From Sphingomonas sp. (GTDB lineage Bacteria > Pseudomonadota > Alphaproteobacteria > Sphingomonadales > Sphingomonadaceae), in contig NZ_JAIERS010000006.1 in assembly GCF_019746665.1 (NCBI RefSeq), positions 186,001 to 250,000 on the forward strand: a stretch of 64,000 nt of DNA, given 5' to 3'. The notes below the pieces were generated by a model. The model saw only the letters and a list, made by a program, of their open reading frames with translations, ran no database searches and was not told the origin of the DNA. The position numbers were made by a program, and so were the translations under genes. Of the stretch, positions 18,132 to 26,138 are shown one piece after another; the stretch's first letter is position 1, and every line of letters starts with the position of its first letter.

Positions 18132-18989
18132 ATGAAATGGCCGTTGCTGCTTGCCCCGCTGCTGCTCGGCGCCGCGCCCAAACCCGATGCGGCGGCGATC
18201 CTCAAAGACGCCCCTCCCGAGGCATGGGCGCCGATCCCGGCGCAAGACCTGCTGGTGATGACGGTGGCCGGCCAGCGCGTGACCATCTGGCTCGCGCGTG
18301 ATCTCGCCCCCGTCCATGTCCGCAATATCGAGACGATCGCCCGCGCCGGCTGGTGGGCGGATGCGACGATCTACCGCGTGCAGGACAATTACGTGACGCA
18401 GTGGGGCGACGCGACCGAGAAGAAGCCGCCCGCCGCCGGCATTTCGGTGCGCCCGCCCGCCGAATATGAGTGGCCCTGGGCCAAGCCGGCGCGCGCGAAT
18501 CCCTATCGCGATGCCTATGCCGCGCGCACCGGTTTCACCGCGAGCGGCTGGGCGGTCGCGGGGGACGGCAAGCGCCAATGGCTGCCGCATTGCTACGGCG
18601 CGGTCGGCGTCGCGCGCGATCTCGCGCCCGATACCGGGACGGGCGGCGATCTCTACACGGTCATCGGCCATGCCCCGCGCCATCTCGATCGCAACATCGC
18701 TTTGGTTGGGCGGGTGATCGAGGGGATGGCGGCGCTTTCCAGCCTGCCGCGCGGCGGCGGGGCGCTTGGCGTTTATGAGCGCGCCGAGCAGCGGGTGCCG
18801 ATCACCAAGGTCGCGCTCGCCGCCGACCTGCCCGAGGGCGAGCGGCCGCGCTTCGCTTATCTGCGGCCCACCGCGCCGGCCTTCGGCGCTTATCTGGAAG
18901 TGCGCGCCAACCGCCAGCCACCCTTCTTCACCGTGCCAGCGGAGGCGGCCGACCTCTGCAACCTGCCGGTGCCGGTGCGCGCGGGCTGA
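18132..18989 (+). CDS. peptidylprolyl isomerase, cyclophilin type, exported
   Basis: 285 aa with a short signal peptide (KWPLLLAPLLLGAAP). The cyclophilin-like domain spans about 45-235: VTIWLARDLAPVHVRNIETIARAG corresponds to the strand-helix opening of the fold, IYRVQDNYVTQWGD to the active-site FHR..F..Q.GD region (Arg is kept), and a TVIGHAPRHLDRNIA segment follows. It should assist folding of periplasmic proteins. It ends five bases before the convergent fhs stop. Confidence 0.8.
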   Translation: MKWPLLLAPLLLGAAPKPDAAAILKDAPPEAWAPIPAQDLLVMTVAGQRVTIWLARDLAPVHVRNIETIARAGWWADATIYRVQDNYVTQWGDATEKKPPAAGISVRPPAEYEWPWAKPARANPYRDAYAARTGFTASGWAVAGDGKRQWLPHCYGAVGVARDLAPDTGTGGDLYTVIGHAPRHLDRNIALVGRVIEGMAALSSLPRGGGALGVYERAEQRVPITKVALAADLPEGERPRFAYLRPTAPAFGAYLEVRANRQPPFFTVPAEAADLCNLPVPVRAG

Positions 18990-18994
18990 GCCGC

Positions 18995-20653
18995 TCAGAA
19001 CAGGCCGAAAACCCCGTCCGCGCCCACGCCGATGCCCTCCGCCGCCGGCACGCGCGGCAGGCCCGGCATCGTCATCAACTCGCCGCAGATCGCGACGACG
19101 AAGCCGGCCCCCGCCGCCAGCCGCACCTCGCGCACCGGCAGGGTGAAGCCGGTCGGCGCGCCGAGCAGGCCGGGGTCGGCGGAGAAGCTATACTGGGTCT
19201 TGGCCATGCACACCGGCAGCGCGCCAAAGCCCGCCGCCTCCCAGCGCGATAGCTGCGCGGTGATGCCCGGGGCGAAGGCCACGCCATCGGCGCGATAGAT
19301 CCGCCGGGCGATCGTCTCGATCTTGGCGGCAAGCGGCAGCTCCGCCGGGTAGAGCGGGGCGAAACCGTTCGATTGCTCGGCGAGCGCGACCACCGCCTCG
19401 GCGAGCGCCGCCGCCCCGGCGCCGCCCTGCGCCCAATGCGCGCAGCGGATCGCCTCCACCCCGGCGGCGCAAGCGGCGGTCTCGATCGCGGTGAGTTCGG
19501 CGTCGCTGTCGGTCGGGAACAGGTTGATCGCGACCACCACGGGCACCCCGAAGCCGCGTACATTCTCGACATGCCGCACCAGGTTCGCTGCCCCGCGCGC
19601 GACGGCGGCGGGATCGTCGCGCTCAAGATCGGCCTTGGCGACGCCGCCGTTCATTTTCAGCGCCCGCGCGGTCGCGACGATCACCGCCGCCGCCGGCATC
19701 AGCCCCGCCTGGCGGCATTTGATGTCGAAAAACTTCTCCGCGCCCAGGTCCGCGCCGAACCCGGCTTCGGTGACGACATAATCGGCCAAATCCAAAGCGG
19801 CGCGGGTCGCGATCACCGAATTGCAGCCATGCGCGATGTTGGCGAAGGGGCCGCCGTGGATCAACGCCGGCGTGCCCTCCAGCGTCTGGACGAGATTGGG
19901 CTTCACCGCTTCGGCAAGCAAGGCCGCCATCGCGCCGTCGGCCTTCAGATCGGCGGCGGTGACCGCCCGGCGATCGCGTGTCTCGGCGACGATGATCCGC
20001 GCGAGCCGGGCGCGCAGATCGTCAAGGTCTTCGGCGAGGCACAGGCACGCCATCACTTCGGAGGCGACGGTGATGTCGAACCCGCCCGTCCGCGCGAAGC
20101 CGTTCGAGACGCCGCCCAGCCCGAGCGTCACTTCGCGCAAAGCGCGGTCGTTCATGTCGACGACGCGGCGCCAGCTCACCCGCCGCGCATCGATGTCGAG
20201 CGCGTTGCCCCAGTAGATATGGTTGTCGATCATCGCCGACAGCAGATTGTGCGCGGCTGAAATCGCGTGAAAATCGCCGGTGAAGTGAAGGTTGATGTCG
20301 ACCATCGGCGCCACCTGCGCACGCCCGCCGCCGGTCGCGCCGCCCTTGGTGCCAAAGCAGGGGCCGAGCGAGGGTTCGCGCAGCGCGAGCATCGCCCGCT
20401 TGCCAATATGGCGCAGCGCGTCGGCGAGCCCAATCGAGGTGGTGGTCTTGCCCTCGCCCGCCGGCGTCGGGTTGATCGCGGTGACGAGGATCAGCTTGCC
20501 CGGCGTCTGCCCGGGGGAGAGTTGGGCGAGATCGAGCTTGGCCTTGTGGCGGCCATAGGGTTCGATCGCCTGGGCGGGGATGCCGGCGCGCGCGGCGATG
20601 TCGGCGATCGGGGCGAGCTGAACGGCGGCGGCGATTTCGATGTCGGTTGGCAT
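18995..20653 (-). CDS. fhs: formate--tetrahydrofolate ligase
   Basis: 552 aa, the usual length. It makes 10-formyl-THF from formate, THF and ATP, feeding one-carbon units into purines. [17 protein letters not shown] is the nucleotide loop; [48 protein letters not shown] and [10 protein letters not shown] are all conserved FTHFS segments. ATG 20653 gives a normal N-terminus ([10 protein letters not shown]). A REPIN-like element separates it from murA upstream on the same strand. Confidence 0.97.
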   Translation of the reverse strand: MPTDIEIAAAVQLAPIADIAARAGIPAQAIEPYGRHKAKLDLAQLSPGQTPGKLILVTAINPTPAGEGKTTTSIGLADALRHIGKRAMLALREPSLGPCFGTKGGATGGGRAQVAPMVDINLHFTGDFHAISAAHNLLSAMIDNHIYWGNALDIDARRVSWRRVVDMNDRALREVTLGLGGVSNGFARTGGFDITVASEVMACLCLAEDLDDLRARLARIIVAETRDRRAVTAADLKADGAMAALLAEAVKPNLVQTLEGTPALIHGGPFANIAHGCNSVIATRAALDLADYVVTEAGFGADLGAEKFFDIKCRQAGLMPAAAVIVATARALKMNGGVAKADLERDDPAAVARGAANLVRHVENVRGFGVPVVVAINLFPTDSDAELTAIETAACAAGVEAIRCAHWAQGGAGAAALAEAVVALAEQSNGFAPLYPAELPLAAKIETIARRIYRADGVAFAPGITAQLSRWEAAGFGALPVCMAKTQYSFSADPGLLGAPTGFTLPVREVRLAAGAGFVVAICGELMTMPGLPRVPAAEGIGVGADGVFGLF

Positions 20654-20689
20654 GTTTCCCCCCTGGCGGGCGCATGTTGCGTCCGCACC

Positions 20690-20784
20690 CCCTCACCCAA
20701 CCCTCTCCTCCAAGGGGGAGAGGGCTATATGGTAGCGCGTCTGGAAGCCCTCTCCCCTTCAGGGGAGAGGGTTTGGGTGAGGGG
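20690..20784. repeat. REPIN-like inverted repeat between murA and fhs
   Basis: Two copies of one REP-like unit face each other: CCCCTCACCCAACCCTCTCC (20690-20709) plus hairpin to 20724, and its near-exact reverse complement at 20764-20784 with the perfect 11-bp stem hairpin at 20748-20771. Between them are about 23 bases. The same unit recurs at 53227-53266 and, lengthened, at 14911-15087. Confidence 0.85.
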
Positions 20785-20802
20785 CTTCCCGGGCACCACC
20801 CC

Positions 20803-22086
20803 TCACCCGTCGCTCACCCGCTCGATATTCGCGCCCACCGCGCTCAGTTTCTCTTCCAGCCGCTCGTAGCCGCGATCGAGGTGATAGACGCGGTTCACCT
20901 GCGTCTCCCCTTGCGCCGCCAACCCCGCCAGGATCAAGCTCATCGAAGCGCGCAGGTCGGTCGCCATCACCGGCGCGCCGATCAGCCGATCGACCCCGCG
21001 TACCACCGCGGTGCGGCCTGAAACACGAATGTCCGCCCCCATCCGCGCGAGTTCGGGAACGTGCATGTAGCGATTCTCGAAAATCGTCTCGGTCAGCACG
21101 CTCGCACCATTGGCGCGGGTGAGCAGCGCCATGAACTGCGCCTGCATATCGGTCGCGAATCCCGGATAGGGCGCGGTCGAAAGTTCCAAGGGAGCGATGC
21201 CGTTCTTCGCCGCGACGTAAAGCGCGCCGGGCCGCTCCTCCACCGTCACCCCCGCCGCGATCAGGGCGTCGACCGTCGCGCGCATCTCGTCCGCGCGCGC
21301 GCCGACCAGTTCGAGCGCGCCGCCGGTGATCGCGGCGGCGCAGGCATAGCTGCCCGCCTCGATCCGATCGGGCATCACCGCATAGGTCGCGCCGTGCAGC
21401 CGCTCGCGCCCCTCGATCTCGAGCGTTTCGGTGCCGATCCCTTCGATCGCCGCCCCCATCGCGACCAGGCAGCGGCAGAGATCGACGATTTCGGGCTCGC
21501 GCGCGGCATTGTCGATGCGGGTCGGACCGCTGGCCGTAACGGCGGCCATGATCGCATTCTCGGTCGCGCCCACCGAGACGATCGGAAAATGGACGCGCCC
21601 GCCCGGCAACCGGCCCTTGGGCGCCGTCGCCCGCACATAGCCGGCGGCGAGTTCGATCTCGGCGCCCAGCGCTTCCAGCGCCTTCAGGTGCAGGTCGATC
21701 GGCCGGTTGCCGATCGCGCAGCCGCCGGGCAGCGACACCGTCGCCTCGCCCGCGCGGGCGACCAGCGGCCCCAGCACCAGGATCGAGGCGCGCATTTTGC
21801 GCACGATGTCATAGGGCGCGACCGTCGAGGTGAGCCGGTTCGCGCGCAGCGTCATCACCCGGCCGAAATCCTCCGGCCGCGCGCCTTCGACCAGCGTCGA
21901 CACGCCGAGCTGGTTGAGCAGATGCCCAAAGGTGTCGACATCGGCCAGGCGCGGCAGGTTGCGGAGCGTCAGCGGCTCTTCGCTGAGCAGCGCGCAGGGC
22001 ATCAAGGTGAGGGCGGCGTTCTTGGCGCCCGAGATCGGCAGGCGGCCGGCAAGGGCATTCCCGCCCCGGATCAGGATTCGGTCCAT
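20803..22086 (-). CDS. murA: UDP-N-acetylglucosamine 1-carboxyvinyltransferase
   Basis: 427 aa enzyme catalysing the first committed step of peptidoglycan synthesis, enolpyruvyl transfer from PEP to UDP-GlcNAc. It begins [27 protein letters not shown] with Lys22/Asn23, and the PEP-reacting, fosfomycin-sensitive Cys123 lies in [13 protein letters not shown]. The ATG at 22086 matches family starts; the open frame continues to 22173 without similarity. Monocistronic as seen, facing the divergent Crp/Fnr gene. Confidence 0.97.
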   Translation of the reverse strand: MDRILIRGGNALAGRLPISGAKNAALTLMPCALLSEEPLTLRNLPRLADVDTFGHLLNQLGVSTLVEGARPEDFGRVMTLRANRLTSTVAPYDIVRKMRASILVLGPLVARAGEATVSLPGGCAIGNRPIDLHLKALEALGAEIELAAGYVRATAPKGRLPGGRVHFPIVSVGATENAIMAAVTASGPTRIDNAAREPEIVDLCRCLVAMGAAIEGIGTETLEIEGRERLHGATYAVMPDRIEAGSYACAAAITGGALELVGARADEMRATVDALIAAGVTVEERPGALYVAAKNGIAPLELSTAPYPGFATDMQAQFMALLTRANGASVLTETIFENRYMHVPELARMGADIRVSGRTAVVRGVDRLIGAPVMATDLRASMSLILAGLAAQGETQVNRVYHLDRGYERLEEKLSAVGANIERVSDG

Positions 22087-22199
22087 CGCCGAGCTTCTAG
22101 CGCAGCTATGGCAAGGTTCAAGCCGGCGCTTGATCGACTTTAATGCGCATATCGCCGCGCGCTGCTTTGACACGCCTCTTGTTTAGGGGAAGGCCAAAG

Positions 22200-22955
22200 G
22201 TGGCAACAAGTTGTCTGGCGGACCGGTTGGGGCGGCTGGTCGCGCTTACCGAGGCGGAGGCCGCGGCGCTGGGTGCGCTAGGGTTGCGCGAACGCACATT
22301 GCGTCGCGGCGCCACGTTGCAGCGCGCGCAGGAGCCGGTTGGCGAAATCTATGTGCTGAAGCACGGGATGCTGATGAGCTATCTGCTGACCGGGGAAGGC
22401 AGCCGCCAGATCGTGCGTTTCCATTCCGATGGCGACCTGGTCGGCATGGCCAACCTCGCCTATCGCGCCGCGCCCGAGGCGATCGCGGCGCTGACCGACG
22501 CGACCGTGCTGCCGGTCGAGCTGGCGGCGCTGGGGACGTTGATCGCCGCCCATCCCAGGATTGGCGCGCTGCTGCTGGCCGATGCCCAGCTGGCGCAGGT
22601 GTCGCTCGCCGAGCGGCTCGCCGCGCTCGGCCGGCTCGACGCCAAGGCGCGGGTCGCGGGGGTGCTGGTCGAGCTTGATCGCCGGTTGCGCGAAAGCGGC
22701 GCGACGAGCTTCCCGCTTGCCTTGACCCAGGAGGAGATTGGCGACGCGACCGGGCTCACCGCCGTTCACGTCAACCGGATGCTCCGGCAGTTGGTGCAGG
22801 AGGGCTTGATCGCGCGCGAGGGCGGGCGTGTGCGGTTGCTCGACGAAGACGCGCTCGCGCGCGCGGCCGGGCTGCTGCCCGGGCCGGCGCTTGATCTCGG
22901 CTGGCTGCCCCCGGCCGCTGAGGAGCGCGGGGTGGCGCGCGAGGGCCGGCTATAG
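22200..22955 (+). CDS. Crp/Fnr family transcriptional regulator
   Basis: About 251 aa from GTG 22200, which has AGGGGAAGG upstream; an in-frame ATG at 22143 would add 19 residues that look non-conserved. The cyclic-nucleotide-binding-like beta barrel (about 25-125) contains GEIYVLKHGMLMSYL and GDLVGMANL; the winged helix (about 160-235) has LTQEEIGDATGLTAVHVNRMLRQL. There is no FNR-type N-terminal cysteine cluster, so it is not an oxygen-sensing Fe-S protein; the ligand is unknown. It ends in CTATAG shared with the convergent monooxygenase gene. Confidence 0.88.
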   Translation: MATSCLADRLGRLVALTEAEAAALGALGLRERTLRRGATLQRAQEPVGEIYVLKHGMLMSYLLTGEGSRQIVRFHSDGDLVGMANLAYRAAPEAIAALTDATVLPVELAALGTLIAAHPRIGALLLADAQLAQVSLAERLAALGRLDAKARVAGVLVELDRRLRESGATSFPLALTQEEIGDATGLTAVHVNRMLRQLVQEGLIAREGGRVRLLDEDALARAAGLLPGPALDLGWLPPAAEERGVAREGRL

Positions 22956-24011
22956 CAGGCCGTGGTCGATCCGCGGCAGGACGTGGCGGGCGACCAGATC
23001 GGCCTCGGCGGCATGGGGATAGCCCGAGAGGATGAACGCATCGATCCCCATCGCCCGGTAATCGTTGAGCTTGGCGACCACCTGGTCGGGATCGCCGACG
23101 ATCGCCGCGCCGCAGCCGGAGCGCGCGCGGCCAATCCCGGTCCACAAATTGGCCTCGGCATAGCCATCGGCGTCGGCGCCTTCGCGCAAGGCGGCCTGCG
23201 CCGCGACCCCGGCTGAGGTGGCATCGAGCGACTTGGCGCGGATCGCTGCCCCTTGCGCCGCGTCGAGCTTCGAGAGCAGCCGCTGAGCGTAAGCGCGCGC
23301 CTCATCCTCGGTCTCGCGCACGATCATGTGGCAGCGATAGCCGAACCTGAGCGTGCGGCCATATTTGGCGGCGCGCGCGCGCATGTCGGCGATGATGGCT
23401 TCTACCGCCTCGCGCTTGTCGGGCCACATCAGATAGACGTCGCAGCCCTTCGCCGCCGCCTCGCGCGCGTCCTCACTCAGCCCGCCGAAATATAGCTGCG
23501 GCGCCTTGCCCGACAGCGTGCCGATGCGCGGCGGATCGAGTTTCAGCCGCCAGAACTCGCCCTGGTGATCGAGCGGTTCGCCGTTCAGGAGCGTCTTCAG
23601 AATGTGCATCGCCTCGACGGTGCGGGCATAGCGGGGCGCCGACGCCAGCGTTTCGCCCGGCATGTCGGACGAGATGATGTTCACCTTCAGCCGCCCGCCG
23701 AGCATCCGGTCGATCGTCGCGATCTGGCGCGCGAGTTGGGGGGGCCAGCTTTCGCCGACGCGCACCGCCATCAGCAGCGCGAGTCGCCGGAGCATCGGCG
23801 CGATCCCGGCCGCGAAAGCCGTGGTGTCGATCCCCAGCGCGTAGCCCGACGGGAGCAGGATATTGTCGAACCCGCCGGTTTCGGCCTGCAGGACAATGTC
23901 GCGGCAATGTTCCCAGCTCGACTTCAGGCGCGCGTCCGGCACGCCGAGAAACTCGTAATCATCGTCGCACAGCGCCGAGAACCAGCTTATTTCGCAAGGG
24001 GCCAGGGTCAC
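22950..24011 (-). CDS. SsuD-type FMNH2-dependent sulfonate monooxygenase (candidate sulfoquinovose monooxygenase)
   Basis: 353 aa luciferase-like monooxygenase closest in pattern to alkanesulfonate monooxygenase SsuD: RFGYRCHMIVRETEDEA, LWTGIGRARSG, AIVGDPDQV and LSGYPH align directly. The sulfonate/flavin residues known from SsuD are all present at the same numbers: Arg226, His228, Arg297, Tyr331. It should cleave C-S bonds with FMNH2 and O2, releasing sulfite and an aldehyde; no flavin reductase is in the window. GTG 24011 overlaps the stop of the aldo-keto reductase, so the two are co-translated. SmoC of the sulfoquinovose pathway belongs to the same family. The larger open frame running upstream is out of register with the AKR and was rejected. 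Confidence 0.85.
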   Translation of the reverse strand: MTLAPCEISWFSALCDDDYEFLGVPDARLKSSWEHCRDIVLQAETGGFDNILLPSGYALGIDTTAFAAGIAPMLRRLALLMAVRVGESWPPQLARQIATIDRMLGGRLKVNIISSDMPGETLASAPRYARTVEAMHILKTLLNGEPLDHQGEFWRLKLDPPRIGTLSGKAPQLYFGGLSEDAREAAAKGCDVYLMWPDKREAVEAIIADMRARAAKYGRTLRFGYRCHMIVRETEDEARAYAQRLLSKLDAAQGAAIRAKSLDATSAGVAAQAALREGADADGYAEANLWTGIGRARSGCGAAIVGDPDQVVAKLNDYRAMGIDAFILSGYPHAAEADLVARHVLPRIDHGLL

Positions 24012-24928
24012 GGCAGTCTTTCTCCCCGCGCGGCGACGAGTACGTCGTACCAGCTCTGCCGCGTCCAATTGATCGTGAAGGCCCCGCTGAGTTCGGCGAT
24101 GCGCGCGGGGTTCTGGGTGCCGACGATCGGGATGGCGCGCGCCGGGTGCGCCATCACCCAGCCATAAGCGGCGGCGGCGCGGCTGACGCCATGTTCGACC
24201 GCGACCGCGTCGAGCGCGGTGCACACCGCATGGGCGCGGCTGTCCTGCGGGGCGCCGATCCGCCCGCCCCCAAGCGGCGACCAGGCGAGTACCGCCAGAT
24301 CCTCTGCCATCGCGTGGTCGAGCAGGCCACTGGTGATCGGCTCGAGGTGGAGGGGCGAGAATTCGGGCTGGGTCGAGGCGAGGGGCACGCTCAGGAAGCG
24401 CGCGAGCGCCTGATGCTGGGCAAGGGTGTAGTTGCTCACCCCGATCGCGCCGACCTTGCCGCTCGCCACCATGTCCTCCAGCGCCCGCGCGACCTCCTGC
24501 GGGTGGGTGAGGATGTCGGGGCGGTGGATCTGATACAGCTCGACCCGCTCCACCCGCATCCGCTTGAGCGATGCGTCGAGCGCCTCGACCAGATAGGCGG
24601 GGCTGCTGTTGTAGGGCACTGGCGGGGTGATCCCGCCCTTGGTCGCGAGCACCAGCCGGTCGCGCAGGCCGGGGCTTTCGGCAAAGATGCGGCCGAGCAG
24701 CGCCTCGGCATCGCCAAAGCCGCCGCTGCCGTCGAAGCCATAGATATCGGCGGTATCGAACAGTGTGACACCCGCGCCAAGCGCGGCTTCGATCAGCGCG
24801 CGCCCTTCCGTTACCGTCGCGTGACCAAATCGCCACATGCCCCAGGCAATTGGCGAGACCATGATTCCGCTCTTGCCGAGCGGGCGCGGATCGGGTGTAA
24901 CCCGCCAGCCATAGGACATCGTTGTCAT
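24008..24928 (-). CDS. aldo/keto reductase (candidate 6-dehydroglucose reductase, SmoB-like)
   Basis: 306 aa (alpha/beta)8 NADPH-dependent oxidoreductase with the full catalytic tetrad Asp58 (FDTA), Tyr63 (IYG), Lys97 (ATKGG) and His135 (YQIHRPD), then GVSNYTLAQH and LAWSPLGGG. By itself the substrate is open. Coupled (GTGA) to a sulfonate monooxygenase, it is well placed to reduce the aldehyde left by desulfonation, as SmoB reduces 6-dehydroglucose to glucose. ATG at 24928; 26 bases separate it from the divergent Gfo/Idh gene. Confidence 0.88.
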   Translation of the reverse strand: MTTMSYGWRVTPDPRPLGKSGIMVSPIAWGMWRFGHATVTEGRALIEAALGAGVTLFDTADIYGFDGSGGFGDAEALLGRIFAESPGLRDRLVLATKGGITPPVPYNSSPAYLVEALDASLKRMRVERVELYQIHRPDILTHPQEVARALEDMVASGKVGAIGVSNYTLAQHQALARFLSVPLASTQPEFSPLHLEPITSGLLDHAMAEDLAVLAWSPLGGGRIGAPQDSRAHAVCTALDAVAVEHGVSRAAAAYGWVMAHPARAIPIVGTQNPARIAELSGAFTINWTRQSWYDVLVAARGERLP

Positions 24929-24954
24929 AGTGCGCGAACATAGAGGCCAAAGGG

Positions 24955-26043
24955 TTGGCAGAGCAAGTGAGATACGGCCTGATCGGGACCGGGATGATGG
25001 GGGTGGAGCACCTCAACAACCTGGCGATCACCCCGGGCGCGGTGGTCACCGCGATCACCGATCCCGTCGCGACCTCGCTTACCTGGGCGCGGGCGGCACT
25101 TGGCGCGCATGCGAACGAGGTAAAGGCGTTCGATAGCCCGCAAGCGCTTGCCGCCTCGGGATTGTGCGACGCGGTGATCGTCGCGAGCCCCAACCACACC
25201 CACCGCGATGTGCTGGTGCCGCTGTTCGATGCCGGGCTCCACATCCTGTGCGAAAAGCCGCTCGCGACGACGCTCGAGGACGCGCGCTGGATCGTCGAGG
25301 AAGCCGCCAAAACGGACCGAGTTTTTTGGACGGCGATGGAATATCGCTACATGCCGCCGGTCGCCGAGTTCATCCGCGCGCTGGCGGAGGGTGCCGTCGG
25401 CGCGCTGAAGATGCTCTCGATTCGCGAGCACCGCTTCCCGTTCCTGGTGAAGGTCGGCAATTGGAACCGCTTCGCCCGCAACACCGGTGGCACGATGGTC
25501 GAGAAATGCTGCCATTTCTTCGATCTGATGCGGCTGATCGTCGGGTCCGAGGCGGTGCGCGTCTATTGCTCCGGCGCGATGGACGTGAACCATCGCGACG
25601 AGCTGTATGACGGTGCGGTGCCCGACATCATCGACAACAGCTTCACCACCGTCGACTTCGCGAACGGGGTGCGGGCGATGCTCGATCTGTCGATGTTCGC
25701 GGAAGGGGCGGCGAACCAGGAGGAAGTCACCGCCGTCGGCGACCAGGCACGGCTCGACGTGTTCATTCCCGAAGGGGCGCTGGTGCACAGCCCGCGCACC
25801 GGCTTCGGCAATCCGAAGAAGGTCACCCGCCGGGTGGTCGAGGTCGATCCGGCGGCGCTCGCGGCGGGATCGCACCATGGGTCAACCTTTTACGAACACC
25901 AGAAGTTCATCGCGGCGGTGCGCGGCGAAGGTCTGGTCGAAGTCACCGCCGAGGACGGACTGCGCGCGGTCGCGATCGGCACGGCGGTGGAGATCAGCGC
26001 GCGGGAGAAGCGGGTCGTGGCGATGAGCGAGCTCGGTTTCTGA
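24955..26043 (+). CDS. Gfo/Idh/MocA family protein (candidate NAD+-dependent glycosidase or sugar dehydrogenase)
   Basis: 362 aa. The N-terminal Rossmann domain (about 6-125) has GLIGTGMMGVEHL and the family hallmark CEKPLA; the C-terminal alpha/beta domain includes YRYMPPV, GGTMVEKCCHFFDLMR and a YEHQKFIAAV near the end. No signal peptide, so cytosolic. Family members are inositol or sugar dehydrogenases, but also the NAD+-dependent sulfoquinovosidases of CAZy GH188, which fits the neighbouring SsuD-like enzyme. TTG 24955 with AAAGGG adjacent is my start; GTG 24967 (VRYGLIG) is the alternative. It is followed after 95 bases by the TonB receptor. Confidence 0.85.
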   Translation: MAEQVRYGLIGTGMMGVEHLNNLAITPGAVVTAITDPVATSLTWARAALGAHANEVKAFDSPQALAASGLCDAVIVASPNHTHRDVLVPLFDAGLHILCEKPLATTLEDARWIVEEAAKTDRVFWTAMEYRYMPPVAEFIRALAEGAVGALKMLSIREHRFPFLVKVGNWNRFARNTGGTMVEKCCHFFDLMRLIVGSEAVRVYCSGAMDVNHRDELYDGAVPDIIDNSFTTVDFANGVRAMLDLSMFAEGAANQEEVTAVGDQARLDVFIPEGALVHSPRTGFGNPKKVTRRVVEVDPAALAAGSHHGSTFYEHQKFIAAVRGEGLVEVTAEDGLRAVAIGTAVEISAREKRVVAMSELGF

Positions 26044-26138
26044 GCGGAAGGCACAAGCAAAAGTTTCAAGGACGAAGCAACAAAGCGCCTAGCGCAAACC
26101 GCCCCATCGCGAAGAATGGGCAGCAAAGGGAGGGATGG

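Noticed and set aside
22950..25310. Single 786-codon protein fusing the monooxygenase to an upstream segment
   Set aside because: Upstream part is the out-of-frame shadow of the AKR and Gfo/Idh genes; the GTG at 24011 with GTGA overlap is the real start.
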